Assembly (NCBI GenBank): GCA_013416405.1
Contig: JACCET010000001.1
Coordinates: 558,001 to 622,000 of the forward strand
Direction of reading: 5' to 3'
DNA length: 64,000 bases
DNA from: Alcaligenaceae bacterium
GTDB taxonomy: Bacteria > Pseudomonadota > Gammaproteobacteria > Burkholderiales > Burkholderiaceae_B
Under the pieces are notes generated by a model. That model was given only the letters and a program-made list of their open reading frames with translations, did not search any database and was not told where the DNA came from. The position numbers and the translations under genes are program-made. Positions 9,198 to 17,719 of this stretch are shown in pieces. Position 1 is the stretch's first letter, and each line of letters starts with the position of its first letter.

Positions 9198-9656
9198 ATG
9201 GGAAATTCACTGAAACCCCAATTGGCCGAGGCCGTCAAAACCGCCATGCGTGCCAAAGATTCGGCCCGCCTGGGCACCTTGCGCTTCCTGCAGGCGGCGG
9301 TCAAACAAAAAGAGGTCGACGAGCGACGCGAACTGGACGACGCCGAAATCATCTCCATCATTGAAAAGCAGGTCAAGCAACGACGCGAATCCATCGCGGC
9401 CTTCGAGCAGGCCGGGCGCACTGAAACGGCTGAACAAGAAAAGGCCGAACTAAGCGTTTTGCAGGAATTCCTGCCCCAGGCGGCCGACCCCTCTGAGATC
9501 CAGTCCGTAATTGCCGCTGCCATTGCACAGGTAAGCAACGACGGCGTCACCGGTGCGCCTGCCATGGGTAAAGTTATGGCCCTGGTCAAAACCGCGTTGG
9601 CTGGTCGTGCCGATATGTCGACGATATCGGCCCAGGTCAAGAAAGAACTGATGTAA
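9198..9656 (+). CDS. GatB/YqeY domain-containing protein
   Basis: The 152-residue protein matches the YqeY family throughout: 'LKPQLAEAVKTAMRAKDSARLGTLRFLQAAVKQKEVDER' at the N-terminus, 'IISIIEKQVKQRRESI' in the middle and 'GAPAMGKVMALVKTALAGRAD' near the end. This is the small helical domain found at the C-terminus of the GatB amidotransferase subunit; the stand-alone role is not established. ATG at 9198 was chosen because the family begins close to this point. In many proteobacteria the gene follows rpsU, but no rpsU is seen here. It lies 28 bases after dnaE2 and may be read from that transcript. Confidence 0.9.
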   Translation: MGNSLKPQLAEAVKTAMRAKDSARLGTLRFLQAAVKQKEVDERRELDDAEIISIIEKQVKQRRESIAAFEQAGRTETAEQEKAELSVLQEFLPQAADPSEIQSVIAAAIAQVSNDGVTGAPAMGKVMALVKTALAGRADMSTISAQVKKELM

Positions 9657-9671
9657 AGGCTAGCCTTTTAC
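9655..9671. terminator. Small bidirectional hairpin between convergent genes
   Basis: AAAGGC-TA-GCCTTT with flanking T/A runs lies between the yqeY-like stop and the end of the convergent lipoprotein gene. The stem is short, so the assignment is tentative. Confidence 0.4.
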
Positions 9672-10078
9672 TTATAGGCCACACAAACCGAGGTATCCAT
9701 CAGTACAGACTCGCGCATGGCCTGCAAGGCCGAGCCGTCCCAGGGGGGATGCCCCCATACTGTATGAGTTACTTCAGTGTGGCTGGCATCGATGGCCCGG
9801 ATGTCGCTACGCGCCACTACCCCGCCCAACGGACTACGTACGGTTACGGTTCCAGTTTGCATGTCAGGATCCACCTGCGCATAAACATCGTATTGATTTT
9901 TTCCGGTCAGGCACTCGCCCGCCTGATTTTGAGCTCGTAAATAAACAATCTGATAGTTGCGCGGCACTGCATACGACACGCTGGGCGAATCACTACCAGG
10001 CTCGATGCCCATTACGCACCCAGACAACATTGCCAATACCCCAATACCGGATACCAACGCTTTCACACGACGTCTCAT
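9668..10078 (-). CDS. Predicted lipoprotein of unknown function
   Basis: The 136-residue protein starts with 'MRRRVKALVSGIGVLAMLSGCVMG': basic N-terminus, hydrophobic core and lipobox LSGC, so it is a predicted lipoprotein with Cys at about residue 21. The mature part has two further cysteines ('GECLTGKNQ' and 'DTSVCVAYK') that could form a disulfide. It shows no known domain. Related short lipoproteins occur in Bordetella/Achromobacter. ATG at 10078 gives a compact signal peptide; upstream in-frame Met codons at 10090 and 10096 are possible. Confidence 0.7.
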   Translation of the reverse strand: MRRRVKALVSGIGVLAMLSGCVMGIEPGSDSPSVSYAVPRNYQIVYLRAQNQAGECLTGKNQYDVYAQVDPDMQTGTVTVRSPLGGVVARSDIRAIDASHTEVTHTVWGHPPWDGSALQAMRESVLMDTSVCVAYK

Positions 10079-10192
10079 GACTGCTTCCATGCACACATTA
10101 AGCCGGTAAACCGCAGCGGCCAGCCTGCCACATGCGTATTCATACCGAAAGTTAGAAAGTTAGCATGCCAGGCACTATCAGGGGAAACTTTT

Positions 10193-11272
10193 TTAGGCGC
10201 AGGCTTCGTCCGCGATGGAGCTGTTCAAGCAAGGGTAATCGGTGTAACCGCGCACACCATCGGTATAGAAAGTGGATGCGTCCCACTCATTCAGTGGCGA
10301 GCTCGTTTGCAAACGGGCGACCAGGTCGGGATTGGCAATATACGGCTTGCCGAAGGCCACCGCGTCAGCCCGGCCTTCGCGTACAGCTTGCTGCCCACTG
10401 GCTGCATCATAGTTTTCGTTAACAATCACAGCGCCACGAAACAGTCGCTTTATTTCAGCGGCCAGGCTGTCAGGCCCGAATGATTCGCGAATACACAGAA
10501 ACGCCAGGCCTCTTTCGCCCAGTTCATGCGCTACATGGCTGAATAATTGCCTGGGATTGGAATCGCTGACGGAGTGCGCGTCGCCACGAGGTGAAAGATG
10601 CACCCCCACCCTGCCTGCGCCCCAGACGCTCATGCAGGCATCAACCACTTCCAGCAACAGGCGCGCCCGATTATGAACCGAGCCACCATACTCATCGGTA
10701 CGCTTGTTACTGCTATCTTGCAAAAACTGATCTATCAGATAACCGTTGGCAGCATGCACCTCGACCCCGTCGAATCCGGCTTCCCTGGCGTTGCGGGCGC
10801 CTACGGCAAAATCGGCCACAATAGCCCGAATTTCTTCAATATGCAGGGCACGTGGTACCGGATGGGGGCGTTCCGGGCGCAGTAGACGCACCGGGCCGTC
10901 GCAGGCGATGGCGCTAGGCGCCACCGGAATCTCACCGTTCAGGAACTCGGGGTCAGACACACGACCCACATGCCATAATTGCAGGAAGATTTTGCCGCCC
11001 TTGTTGTGGACGGCCTGGGTAATCATCTTCCAACCTTCGAGCTGTGCCGTGGTCCAGATACCCGGGGTGTCGGCATAGCCAACGCCCTGGGGCGAAACGG
11101 AAGTGGCTTCCGACAAAATCAGCCCGGCCGATGCACGCTGCGCATAATAGGAACGCATGAGATCATTTGGTATCCGCCCGCTGGATGCGCGGCTGCGTGT
11201 CAAGGGTGCCATGACTATGCGATTGGCTAACGTTACACAACCTAGCTGAACAGGGTCAAACAAACTTTTCAT
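10193..11272 (-). CDS. Alkene reductase, Old Yellow Enzyme family (NemA-like)
   Basis: The 359-residue FMN-dependent TIM-barrel oxidoreductase has the N-terminal 'LFDPVQLG...LANRIVMAPLTRSRA' (substrate/FMN loop), 'FLQLWHVGRVSDP' (FMN contacts) and the substrate-binding pair in 'DGVEVHAANGYLIDQFLQD' (His-x-x-Asn). 'RTDEYGGSVHNRARLL' and the late 'GKPYIANPDL' phosphate-binding loop are also typical. It would reduce activated C=C bonds, and possibly nitro compounds, with NAD(P)H in the cytoplasm. No adjacent TetR/NemR regulator is present. The gene is monocistronic on the minus strand, and its promoter lies in the 115 bases shared with the divergent ktrA-like gene. Confidence 0.92.
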   Translation of the reverse strand: MKSLFDPVQLGCVTLANRIVMAPLTRSRASSGRIPNDLMRSYYAQRASAGLILSEATSVSPQGVGYADTPGIWTTAQLEGWKMITQAVHNKGGKIFLQLWHVGRVSDPEFLNGEIPVAPSAIACDGPVRLLRPERPHPVPRALHIEEIRAIVADFAVGARNAREAGFDGVEVHAANGYLIDQFLQDSSNKRTDEYGGSVHNRARLLLEVVDACMSVWGAGRVGVHLSPRGDAHSVSDSNPRQLFSHVAHELGERGLAFLCIRESFGPDSLAAEIKRLFRGAVIVNENYDAASGQQAVREGRADAVAFGKPYIANPDLVARLQTSSPLNEWDASTFYTDGVRGYTDYPCLNSSIADEACA

Positions 11273-11387
11273 ATTTACTGCTGCCTTAAACTTAAGTCCA
11301 TAAGGGTTTGTACCAGAATTTCGGCTATCCTAGCAATCGACTATCGTATCGACACGTTTTTCTCTTGATACAAAGCAAGGATGCAGC

Positions 11388-12041
11388 ATGGGACAATTTG
11401 CCGTCATTGGCCTGGGACGCTTCGGAACCGCAGCCTCGTTGGAGCTTATGAAAATGGGTCACTCCGTTCTGGGCGTGGACACCAACAACAAGGTCGTGGA
11501 CAAGATGGCAGACCAGATCACCCACGCCGTGATAGCGGATGTAACCGATCGTGAGGCACTGGAAGAGCTGGGGCTGGATAACTACGATGTGGTGCTGGTT
11601 GCCATAGGAGAGGATGTACAGGCCAGCCTGCTGTGCGTAGTTCACCTGAAGTCGCTGGCCATACCCACTATTTGGGTTAAGGCCACCTCGCACGCCCAGC
11701 ATCTGATTCTAAGCAAGCTGGGCGTGGCCCGCATTATTCACCCCGAAGAAGAAATGGGTATACGGGTAGCCCAGGCGCTCAGCTATCCCATGGTCAACGA
11801 CTATATATCCATAGGCAACGGCGAATTCGTCGTGGAAATCGATGTGAGTGAACGCCTGGAGGGCACGTCGCTCAGCCAAGTATTGAAAGACGTGCCGGAC
11901 ACCATACATGTTCTGTTGGTCAAGCGTCGGGCCGACATCACAGTACACCCGCCCATCGAATTTACCCTGCAGGCCAAGGATGTGCTGGTTCTGCTGGGCC
12001 AGCTTGGCACCTTGAAAACCATAGCACCCAAGCTCGTCTGA
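11388..12041 (+). CDS. Potassium uptake regulatory subunit, KtrA/TrkA (RCK) family
   Basis: The 217-residue protein consists of an RCK-N Rossmann domain starting 'GQFAVIGLGRFGTAASLELMKMGHSVLGVD' (nucleotide motif GxGxxG, acidic residue at the end of the second strand) and an RCK-C domain from about residue 135. Single-copy RCK domains of this size are KtrA-like rather than the duplicated TrkA. It would sit on the cytoplasmic face of the KtrB channel and gate it in response to nucleotides. Four bases separate it from the ktrB-like gene, so they form an operon. Confidence 0.9.
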   Translation: MGQFAVIGLGRFGTAASLELMKMGHSVLGVDTNNKVVDKMADQITHAVIADVTDREALEELGLDNYDVVLVAIGEDVQASLLCVVHLKSLAIPTIWVKATSHAQHLILSKLGVARIIHPEEEMGIRVAQALSYPMVNDYISIGNGEFVVEIDVSERLEGTSLSQVLKDVPDTIHVLLVKRRADITVHPPIEFTLQAKDVLVLLGQLGTLKTIAPKLV

Positions 12042-12045
12042 TTCC

Positions 12046-13413
12046 ATGCGCAACTGGCTTCCCCTATACAGCTACCAGTCGTACCAGCACGTCAGGCGCA
12101 CTGGTATGTTCCGCGCCAGCCCTCCCGTGGTCCTGGCCTCGGGCTTTCTGGCCTTGATATTGCTTGGCACCCTGCTGCTGTCTCTGCCCATGGCCAGCCA
12201 GCAAGCCATCAGTCCGTTCACGGCATTTTTCATGGCGACATCGGCCGTGACCGTAACCGGCCTGACCGTCGTGGAGCCCTCGATTGCATTGACCCACTTT
12301 GGCCAGATCGTACTGATCTCGCTGGCGCAACTGGGTGGCCTGGGTTTTGTGACTTTTTCGATGGTGGCTGCCATCACACTGGGCAAGAAAATGAGCTTGT
12401 CCCATCAGGCCCTGGCCCTTGAAGCCCTGAATCAGACCAGCGTATCAAAAATACGGAAAACCGCTATTTCAGTATTCAAGCTGTCTTTGCTCATAGAGCT
12501 GATCGCTGCGGTGATATTGGCGCTCTGGTGGTGGCGCGACTACCCGGCGGCAACCGCCGTTTACTACGGAATCTTCCACGCCATTGCCGCATTCAACAAC
12601 GTGGGCTTTTCATTGTTTCCAGACAGCCTGGCCCAGTTCCTGGGCGACCCAGTCACCGTATTCGTGTTCACCTCGTGCATTATTTTGGGGGGCATAGGTT
12701 TTTCAGTGCTGGCCGACGTTGGTCAGAAAAAACGCTGGGCCACCTTGCGGCCCTATACCAAAGTCATCCTGATAGGCACCCTGACATTGAATGTGGCCGG
12801 CTTTGCAGTGCTATGGGCGCTGGAATTCAATAATTACGCAACGCTGGCCGGTTTGCCCTGGTACGAACAGGCGCTGGCGGCCTGGATGCAAAGCGTGACC
12901 TCACGCACCGCCGGTTTCGTCACGCTGGACATCACCCAATTACACGACAGTTCCACCCTGATTATGATGCTGCTGATGTTCATAGGCGGCGGCTCGCTCA
13001 GTACCGCCAGCGGTATCAAGGTGGGAACCTTCATCATCTTGTTGGCTGCCGTGTATTCCTATATGTGCCACCGCAAGGAAGTGGTGCTGTTCAAGCGGTC
13101 CGTGTCACCGGATACCGTCCAGAAGTCTCTGGCGCTGCTGCTGGTCAATAGCGCCTTGGTCTTTCTGGGTGTGCTGGCACTGACCACACTGGAAAAAGCA
13201 CCCTTCATCAGCATATTGTTCGAGGTGGTGTCGGCCGTAAGCACTACGGGCATGAGCCGTGACCTGACTCCGCAGTTGTCAACGGCCAGCCAAGCCATAC
13301 TGACGCTGCTGATGTTTGCCGGACGCCTGGGGCCCTTGACCCTGATCTATAGCCTGGCCACCCAGAAACGCAGCCGGGTACGCTATCCGGAAACGGAGTT
13401 CCAGGTGGGCTGA
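12046..13413 (+). CDS. TrkH/KtrB family potassium uptake membrane subunit
   Basis: The 455-residue integral membrane protein has about ten hydrophobic segments arranged as the MPM repeats of the Trk/Ktr/HKT superfamily. Selectivity-filter-like turns include 'SAVTVTGLTVVEP', 'FNNVGFSLF', 'TSRTAGFVTLD' and 'VSTTGMSRDL', each with the expected central glycine. It pairs with the RCK protein encoded four bases upstream, giving a KtrAB-type sodium-dependent or proton-coupled K+ uptake system. The start ATG immediately after the ktrA stop implies coupled translation. Confidence 0.92.
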   Translation: MRNWLPLYSYQSYQHVRRTGMFRASPPVVLASGFLALILLGTLLLSLPMASQQAISPFTAFFMATSAVTVTGLTVVEPSIALTHFGQIVLISLAQLGGLGFVTFSMVAAITLGKKMSLSHQALALEALNQTSVSKIRKTAISVFKLSLLIELIAAVILALWWWRDYPAATAVYYGIFHAIAAFNNVGFSLFPDSLAQFLGDPVTVFVFTSCIILGGIGFSVLADVGQKKRWATLRPYTKVILIGTLTLNVAGFAVLWALEFNNYATLAGLPWYEQALAAWMQSVTSRTAGFVTLDITQLHDSSTLIMMLLMFIGGGSLSTASGIKVGTFIILLAAVYSYMCHRKEVVLFKRSVSPDTVQKSLALLLVNSALVFLGVLALTTLEKAPFISILFEVVSAVSTTGMSRDLTPQLSTASQAILTLLMFAGRLGPLTLIYSLATQKRSRVRYPETEFQVG

Positions 13414-13440
13414 TGGGCAAATATGGCAAGTGCGCCATTA

Positions 13441-14631
13441 TTAAATAATGCCGCGCTTGCGCCAATCGTTGCGGATATCTTCGCTGATGCCTATACCTTC
13501 CAGAACCTCGTCGGTATGCTGACCCAGGCTTGGCGCCGGGCTTCGTACCTCGCCCGGCGTTGCACTTAACTTGGGCACGATGCCTGGCAGCTTGATCGGC
13601 GTTCCGTCAGGCAGGGACGAGTCCAGAATCATGTCCCTGGCCTGGTAGTGCGGGTCACTGGCGATATCGGCCACGTCGTAAATCTTTCCGGCCGGAATAT
13701 GGCTGGCATTCAATGCCGCCAAAACATCGTTGAGCCTGTTCTGCCCTGTCCAGTTGGAAATTGCCTCGTCTATCATTTCCACCTGCCTGACCCGGCCGAC
13801 ATTGTTCTCCAGCGCCGGATCGCTGCCCAGATCATCGCGTCCTATGACCGACATCAGTCTTTTGAAAATGCTGTCGCCATTACCCGCGATCAGCACATAT
13901 TTGTTGTCGGCGCAGCGATACGCGTTGCTGGGGGCGATGCCCGGCAGGCTGCTGCCGGCGGCCTGCCGGATTTCATTGAAGACGGAATATTCAGGCAGCA
14001 GGCTTTCCATCATATTGAACACGGACTCGTACAAGGCGACATCGATCACTTGTCCTTGGCCATTATCCTGGTCGCGTGCGCGCAAGGCCAGCAACACACC
14101 AATGACACCGTGAAGCGCAGACAAGGAGTCACCGATGGACACCCCCACCCGGACAGGCGAGCGCCCAGGCTCGCCACTAAGATGGCGCAAGCCACCCATG
14201 GCTTCGCCTATGGCGCCAAATCCGGGCAAGTCACGATATGGGCCGGTCTGGCCATACCCTGATACACGCAGCATGACAAGCCGGGGATTAATGGCTTTAA
14301 GATCTTCCCAGCCCAGGCCCCATCCTTCCAGGCAGCCAGGCTTGAAGTTCTCGACCAGAACGTCGATTTCCCTGATCAGCTTGCGCACAACGTCTTGCGC
14401 CTCGGGCTGGCGCAGATCCAGCGTGATTGACTTCTTGTTGCGTGACTGTACTTGCCACCATACCGAAGTATCGTCATGAACAAGACGCCACTTTCTTAAG
14501 GGGTCGCCTTTCACAGGCGGTTCGACCTTGATGACCTCGGCGCCAAATTCGCCCAGCATCTTGGCCGCAAAGGGTCCCGCAATCAATTGCCCCATTTCCA
14601 GGACACGGACTCCGGTCAACGGTTTTCTCAT
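13441..14631 (-). CDS. CaiB/BaiF family CoA-transferase (family III)
   Basis: The 396-residue protein begins 'MRKPLTGVRVLEMGQLIAGPFAAKMLGEFGAEVIKVE', the canonical family III opening, with 'RNKKSITLDLR' and 'LVENFKPGCLEGWGLG' following. The segment 'VGVSIGDSLSALHGVIGVLLAL' carries the conserved Asp expected to form the aspartyl-CoA intermediate. These enzymes move CoA between carboxylates in the cytoplasm; the substrate cannot be assigned. ATG at 14631 follows GAGG at proper spacing, and the longer upstream frame has no support. It is convergent with the ktrB-like gene. Confidence 0.9.
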   Translation of the reverse strand: MRKPLTGVRVLEMGQLIAGPFAAKMLGEFGAEVIKVEPPVKGDPLRKWRLVHDDTSVWWQVQSRNKKSITLDLRQPEAQDVVRKLIREIDVLVENFKPGCLEGWGLGWEDLKAINPRLVMLRVSGYGQTGPYRDLPGFGAIGEAMGGLRHLSGEPGRSPVRVGVSIGDSLSALHGVIGVLLALRARDQDNGQGQVIDVALYESVFNMMESLLPEYSVFNEIRQAAGSSLPGIAPSNAYRCADNKYVLIAGNGDSIFKRLMSVIGRDDLGSDPALENNVGRVRQVEMIDEAISNWTGQNRLNDVLAALNASHIPAGKIYDVADIASDPHYQARDMILDSSLPDGTPIKLPGIVPKLSATPGEVRSPAPSLGQHTDEVLEGIGISEDIRNDWRKRGII

Positions 14632-14744
14632 GTTTACCTCGTGAATAACTTTAATCTGCTGCCAGGCTCTATTTTCGTATGTTTCAGCCTGGCTGGGGGC
14701 AAATAATCGGCGCTTCCTGCCGCGTGCGCGAGTTTTGCCCGGCG

Positions 14745-14776
14745 TTCGCAAAACACAGTCAAATTTATGCTAGAAT
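14745..14776 (+). promoter_or_regulatory. Promoter of tRNA-Pro
   Basis: A -10 element TAGAAT lies at 14771-14776, and a weak -35 (CGCAAA at 14747 with an 18-base spacer). The -10 and downstream bases GCTAGAATCTTGTTCTT (14769-14785) recur identically in front of tRNA-Val at 52988-53004. Confidence 0.55.
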
Positions 14777-14841
14777 CTTGTTCTTCTCTGGTCTTGATTT
14801 GGTCGGCCAGTGAAACCGCTAAAGGCTGAAAAGCCGATAGT

Positions 14842-14920
<79 letters not shown>

Positions 14921-14930
14921 AACACAGAAA

Positions 14931-14964
14931 GGGCTTACAAGTTTTTTGCTTGTAAGCCCTTTTG
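14931..14964 (+). terminator. Terminator of tRNA-Pro
   Basis: An 11-bp perfect stem GGGCTTACAAG (14931-14941) / CTTGTAAGCCC (14949-14959), with a T-rich loop and a TTTT tail, lies ten bases after the tRNA. Confidence 0.9.
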
Positions 14965-15050
14965 CTTTACCTGCGTCATAGGCCTGTTCGGCTCTTGCTT
15001 GTTTGCCTCTTCCACTTTATTCGTTCCGGTCTTGCTTGCTCGGCCTGCCT

Positions 15051-15974
15051 TTACTGATTTGCGGCCAGTACCAGCAGCTGCGCCGGATCCATGTTGCGGG
15101 TAGGATGCGCCGGGTCGGTTACGTCCAGCGTTACCACGGGGTTGCCGGTATCGGGCACTGCGGCCAGCACCTCGGTTTCGGTGATTCTTATGCTGCCCAC
15201 CGGTCCCGATGCCTTGGCAGCGGGCTTGATGGCTTGGGCCGCAACATCAACGGGTCGGGTTAACGGTTCGCTAGGCGCGGGCTGTATCACATTGCCATAG
15301 ATGTCCCGACTCAAGTCGATTAGCCCGACCACCGCAACAGTAGTGGCATTAACGCCTGGGTTGGCGTGGCTGGTATCGGCGCCTGGGGCGGGCTCGCTTG
15401 CCGCCGGCGTGCGCGGCTCTTGAACGGGAACAGTCTGCGCACCATTTTCAGTGGCAGACGCAGGCGCAGCGGTGGCCCGACTGGCTATCTTGGTCAGGTC
15501 GGGACAGCTGTGGCCGGCAGCCTCATATGCTAGGCGATTGTCCGCTTCACCAAAGCAGAAAAAACGCACGACAGCCACTTCACGAAAACCCAGCCTGTAG
15601 GCTGTTGCCGTATCTTCGCGAGCATTACATGCCACGCTTTCGCTTGCGACAGACCCACCTATGCCGAATCCGGTCACGCCCACACCCAGGGTATTGCTCT
15701 TGCCGCAATTATTTGAACCGCCAAACATGCTGGGGGCCATGTAGACATTCGGCGTGGTATGTATACGTTGTTTATCTGGTATTACAGAATCGCCAAATGT
15801 GATGTTGCCCATTTGCATGTATGCGCCCTGCCCCATCTCGTTGGTCATGACGCCCGATTGTGAACTTGCGCCGGAGTTGCTGACTGCATCTGCTGCCGAA
15901 TTGGCCGTGGTTCCGGTTTGCCCGAAAGCTGCCGTACTGCACAAGACCAGTGCTGAAAGTATCAAGCGTTTCAT
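15051..15974 (-). CDS. Exported protein of unknown function, paralogue with long C-terminal extension
   Basis: The 307-residue protein has a clear signal peptide (MKRLILSALVLCSTAAFGQ, cleavage after Ala-Phe-Gly-Gln or nearby). Residues ~30-160 are a conserved module shared with the protein at 16512-17090: a Ser/Gln-rich start, 'MGNITFGDSV', 'TTPNVYMAPSMFGG', 'CGKSNTLGVGVTGFGIGGS', 'CNAREDTATAYRLG', 'RFFCFGEADNR' and 'GHSCPD', with four or five conserved Cys. A Pro/Ala-rich linker (~165-215) leads to a C-terminal extension absent from the paralogue. The Gly-Phe-Gly, Arg-Asp-rich and 'CP' spacing recalls small exported proteins of some phages and plasmids, but I cannot name the family. The ATG at 15974 follows AGGAGA. 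It is the last gene of a three-gene minus-strand set. Confidence 0.75.
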   Translation of the reverse strand: MKRLILSALVLCSTAAFGQTGTTANSAADAVSNSGASSQSGVMTNEMGQGAYMQMGNITFGDSVIPDKQRIHTTPNVYMAPSMFGGSNNCGKSNTLGVGVTGFGIGGSVASESVACNAREDTATAYRLGFREVAVVRFFCFGEADNRLAYEAAGHSCPDLTKIASRATAAPASATENGAQTVPVQEPRTPAASEPAPGADTSHANPGVNATTVAVVGLIDLSRDIYGNVIQPAPSEPLTRPVDVAAQAIKPAAKASGPVGSIRITETEVLAAVPDTGNPVVTLDVTDPAHPTRNMDPAQLLVLAANQ

Positions 15975-16033
15975 GGATATTCTCCTCTGAGGTAAACACC
16001 TCTGGGTACTGCTCAGGATTATTCTGTGTTTGC

Positions 16034-16432
16034 CTACCAATTGCCGAATCCGCCAAAGCCCATGGCAGCGTCAGTACTGGGGCTTGTATCTTCGCCATCT
16101 GTTTCGGCTAGGGCGTGATATTCGCTGGAGATGCTTACGTTCATGTTGCCCGAACCCGAACCAGTCGATGAAGCCGAGGTGTCAGCAGTCGACATGGAGC
16201 TGCCAAATGAATAAGTTTCAATACTGCTCATGGTTGTGTTTATGCCCGCGCTGGCACGGGATGATACGGAGCTTGCCGGGCTGCCTGAAGACGTGCCCGA
16301 ACTGGAGCTTGCTGCCAGCATGTCGTGGCTGTAGGTTTGGGTCAGCGATAAGGTGCCGCCCGGTATGGTTCCTGCGGCGCAAGCATAGCCTGCTGCCCCC
16401 AATGCCATCACCATAAATAAAGTCTTGCTCAT
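16034..16432 (-). CDS. Ser/Gly-rich exported small protein
   Basis: The 132-residue protein begins with a signal peptide (MSKTLFMVMALGAAGYACAAG). The mature chain is low-complexity: nearly half Ser, Gly, Thr and Ala, with no Cys after the signal region, and ends in 'MGFGGFGNW'. It is flanked by the two paralogous exported proteins, so it is probably co-expressed with them. Composition and an aromatic-glycine tail resemble secreted matrix, amyloid-like or surface subunits, but there are no recognisable curlin repeats. ATG at 16432 was chosen because the signal peptide starts there. The function is unknown. Confidence 0.65.
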   Translation of the reverse strand: MSKTLFMVMALGAAGYACAAGTIPGGTLSLTQTYSHDMLAASSSSGTSSGSPASSVSSRASAGINTTMSSIETYSFGSSMSTADTSASSTGSGSGNMNVSISSEYHALAETDGEDTSPSTDAAMGFGGFGNW

Positions 16433-16511
16433 GATGCATTTCTCCGTTGACGTCCGATTTATCCAGGCTGCTTTTGCCGCGCAGCACATCCGGGCGCATG
16501 ATGAATGGTGT

Positions 16512-17090
16512 TCAGTGTGGAATATTTTCCTGCACTGTTGTACTTTGGGGTGAAGAGCTGGAATTGTTGGCTACACGTTGCTTAACAGCCGCAATGGGCT
16601 GGGCGGTCGACGGGCAGCTGTTGCCCAACGCCACCCATGCCACCCGATTTTCATCCTCGCCAAAGCAGAAGAAGCGCAGCACTGCCACATCCTGGTAGCC
16701 CAGGCGAAAAGCAGTAGCAGTATCTTCACGTGCATTACACGGATCGCTTTCGCTGGCCATAGACCCGCCAATACCAAAGCCTGTCACCCCCACCCCCAGG
16801 GTATTGCTCTGGCCGCAGCTATTGGCGCCTCCAAACATGCTGGGCGCGGTATAGACGTTAGGTGTGGTGCGTATGCGCTGACTGTCGGGATACACTGAAT
16901 CGCCGAAAGTGATGTTTCCCATGCCCATTTCGGCCTGTTGGCCCATTTGCGACGACATATTCCCTGACTGCGACGTTGCACTCGAACCGCCCGATGCGTT
17001 GGCGGCTGCATCGGCAGTGGTATTGCTTTGAGCCAATGCAACGCTGCTGCCGCCACACAAGACTAGGGATATCAATAAAAGCCGTTTCAT
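16512..17090 (-). CDS. Exported protein of unknown function, short paralogue
   Basis: The 192-residue protein has signal peptide MKRLLLISLVLCGGSSVALAQ and then the same module as the product of 15051-15974: 'MGNITFGDSVYPD', 'TTPNVYTAPSMFGG', 'CGQSNTLGVGVTGFGIGGS', 'CNAREDTATAFRLG', 'RFFCFGEDENR', 'GNSCP'. It ends after a short Ser-rich tail. Identity between the two is high over about 130 residues and the DNA is also visibly related, so this is a tandem duplication with a third gene in between. A good ribosome site (GGAGAAG) precedes the ATG at 17090. It is the first gene of the three-gene set, with its promoter expected in the AT-rich stretch 17091-17319. Confidence 0.75.
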   Translation of the reverse strand: MKRLLLISLVLCGGSSVALAQSNTTADAAANASGGSSATSQSGNMSSQMGQQAEMGMGNITFGDSVYPDSQRIRTTPNVYTAPSMFGGANSCGQSNTLGVGVTGFGIGGSMASESDPCNAREDTATAFRLGYQDVAVLRFFCFGEDENRVAWVALGNSCPSTAQPIAAVKQRVANNSSSSPQSTTVQENIPH

Positions 17091-17319
17091 TTGTCTTCTC
17101 CTGTGGGGCTAGCCCCTTGTGGCGATGTTTTGCCTTTTGGATACCACCAAGATTTTTATTAAGCTGTATTTATTTTAGATAAGCATAATGGTAATTTTTT
17201 ATACATTTTGTGATGCTTGTCGGCTAAAAAATAATAATTAAATTTATTGAATAACTAATTTGAATGATAAATAACTAATCAATAAAGTAACAATTTTCTT
17301 TTAAATAAAATAAGACCAA
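17091..17319. other. AT-rich intergenic stretch
   Basis: Strongly AT-rich DNA, rich in AATAA/TTAAAT tracts, separates two minus-strand genes. It must carry the promoter of the exported-protein set that starts at 17090. No clear -10/-35 pair or hairpin terminator was singled out. The composition contrasts with the GC-richer flanks, consistent with acquired DNA or H-NS-like silencing. Confidence 0.5.
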
Positions 17320-17658
17320 TCAAGGCTCCTCGTTTGGCACTTGGGTTTGCTGCTTTTTCTTGCCCCGTAGCTCAAGCATGGCCTCTCCATATGCCTGCTG
17401 CAGCTCCTTGATCTGCCGCTCGTATTGCTCTTTCACTTCCAAAGGGTTCACGCGCAAGGCATTTTCCAGCCCGCGCTTGCCCTCGGCAACCCAGCGCTCA
17501 ATCTCGGATACAGGCAGGTCAAACGCCTGGCTGCCCTCTTTAATGGTCATTTTTCCTTGAATAATATTCATGACCAGCACGCTTTTACGGCGAACGGTCC
17601 AACGCTTGATTTCATCATTCGTTTTTCCATTTACCAATAAACCTTCTTTCTCATTCAT
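17320..17658 (-). CDS. DUF1153/SciP-like DNA-binding protein
   Basis: The 112-residue cytoplasmic protein has a helix-turn-helix core at residues ~15-65: 'IKRWTVRRKSVLVMNIIQGKMTIKEGSQAFDLPVSEIERWVAEGKRG'. The pattern RW-x-RRK ... G-x-x-(S/T)-x-x-E(A/G) ... L-(S/P)-x-x-E-x-x-W matches the DUF1153 fold, known in alphaproteobacteria as SciP and also close to the HTH of IS3-type OrfA. A charged coiled-coil-like C-terminus (~70-112, 'EQYERQIKELQQAYGEAMLELRGKKK') follows. No transposase OrfB or inverted repeats are near, so a regulator is more likely than an IS remnant. ATG at 17658 follows GGAGAGG. The targets may be the neighbouring exported genes. Confidence 0.65.
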   Translation of the reverse strand: MNEKEGLLVNGKTNDEIKRWTVRRKSVLVMNIIQGKMTIKEGSQAFDLPVSEIERWVAEGKRGLENALRVNPLEVKEQYERQIKELQQAYGEAMLELRGKKKQQTQVPNEEP

Positions 17659-17719
17659 CACACCTCTCCCTTCGCCCCGTGGTTGCAAGCCTATCTGCTC
17701 CAGACTGCCTGGCCTGCCG

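Noticed and set aside
9764-9781. LexA-like CTG...CAG pattern within the lipoprotein gene
   Set aside because: Spacing is 12 rather than 10 bases and the centre is not AT-alternating.
15391-15802. 134-codon plus-strand frame opposite the exported protein
   Set aside because: Antisense to a gene with a signal peptide and a paralogue; shadow.
17320-17658. IS3 transposase OrfA
   Set aside because: The HTH is similar, but there is no OrfB, no terminal inverted repeats and the coiled-coil tail differs.
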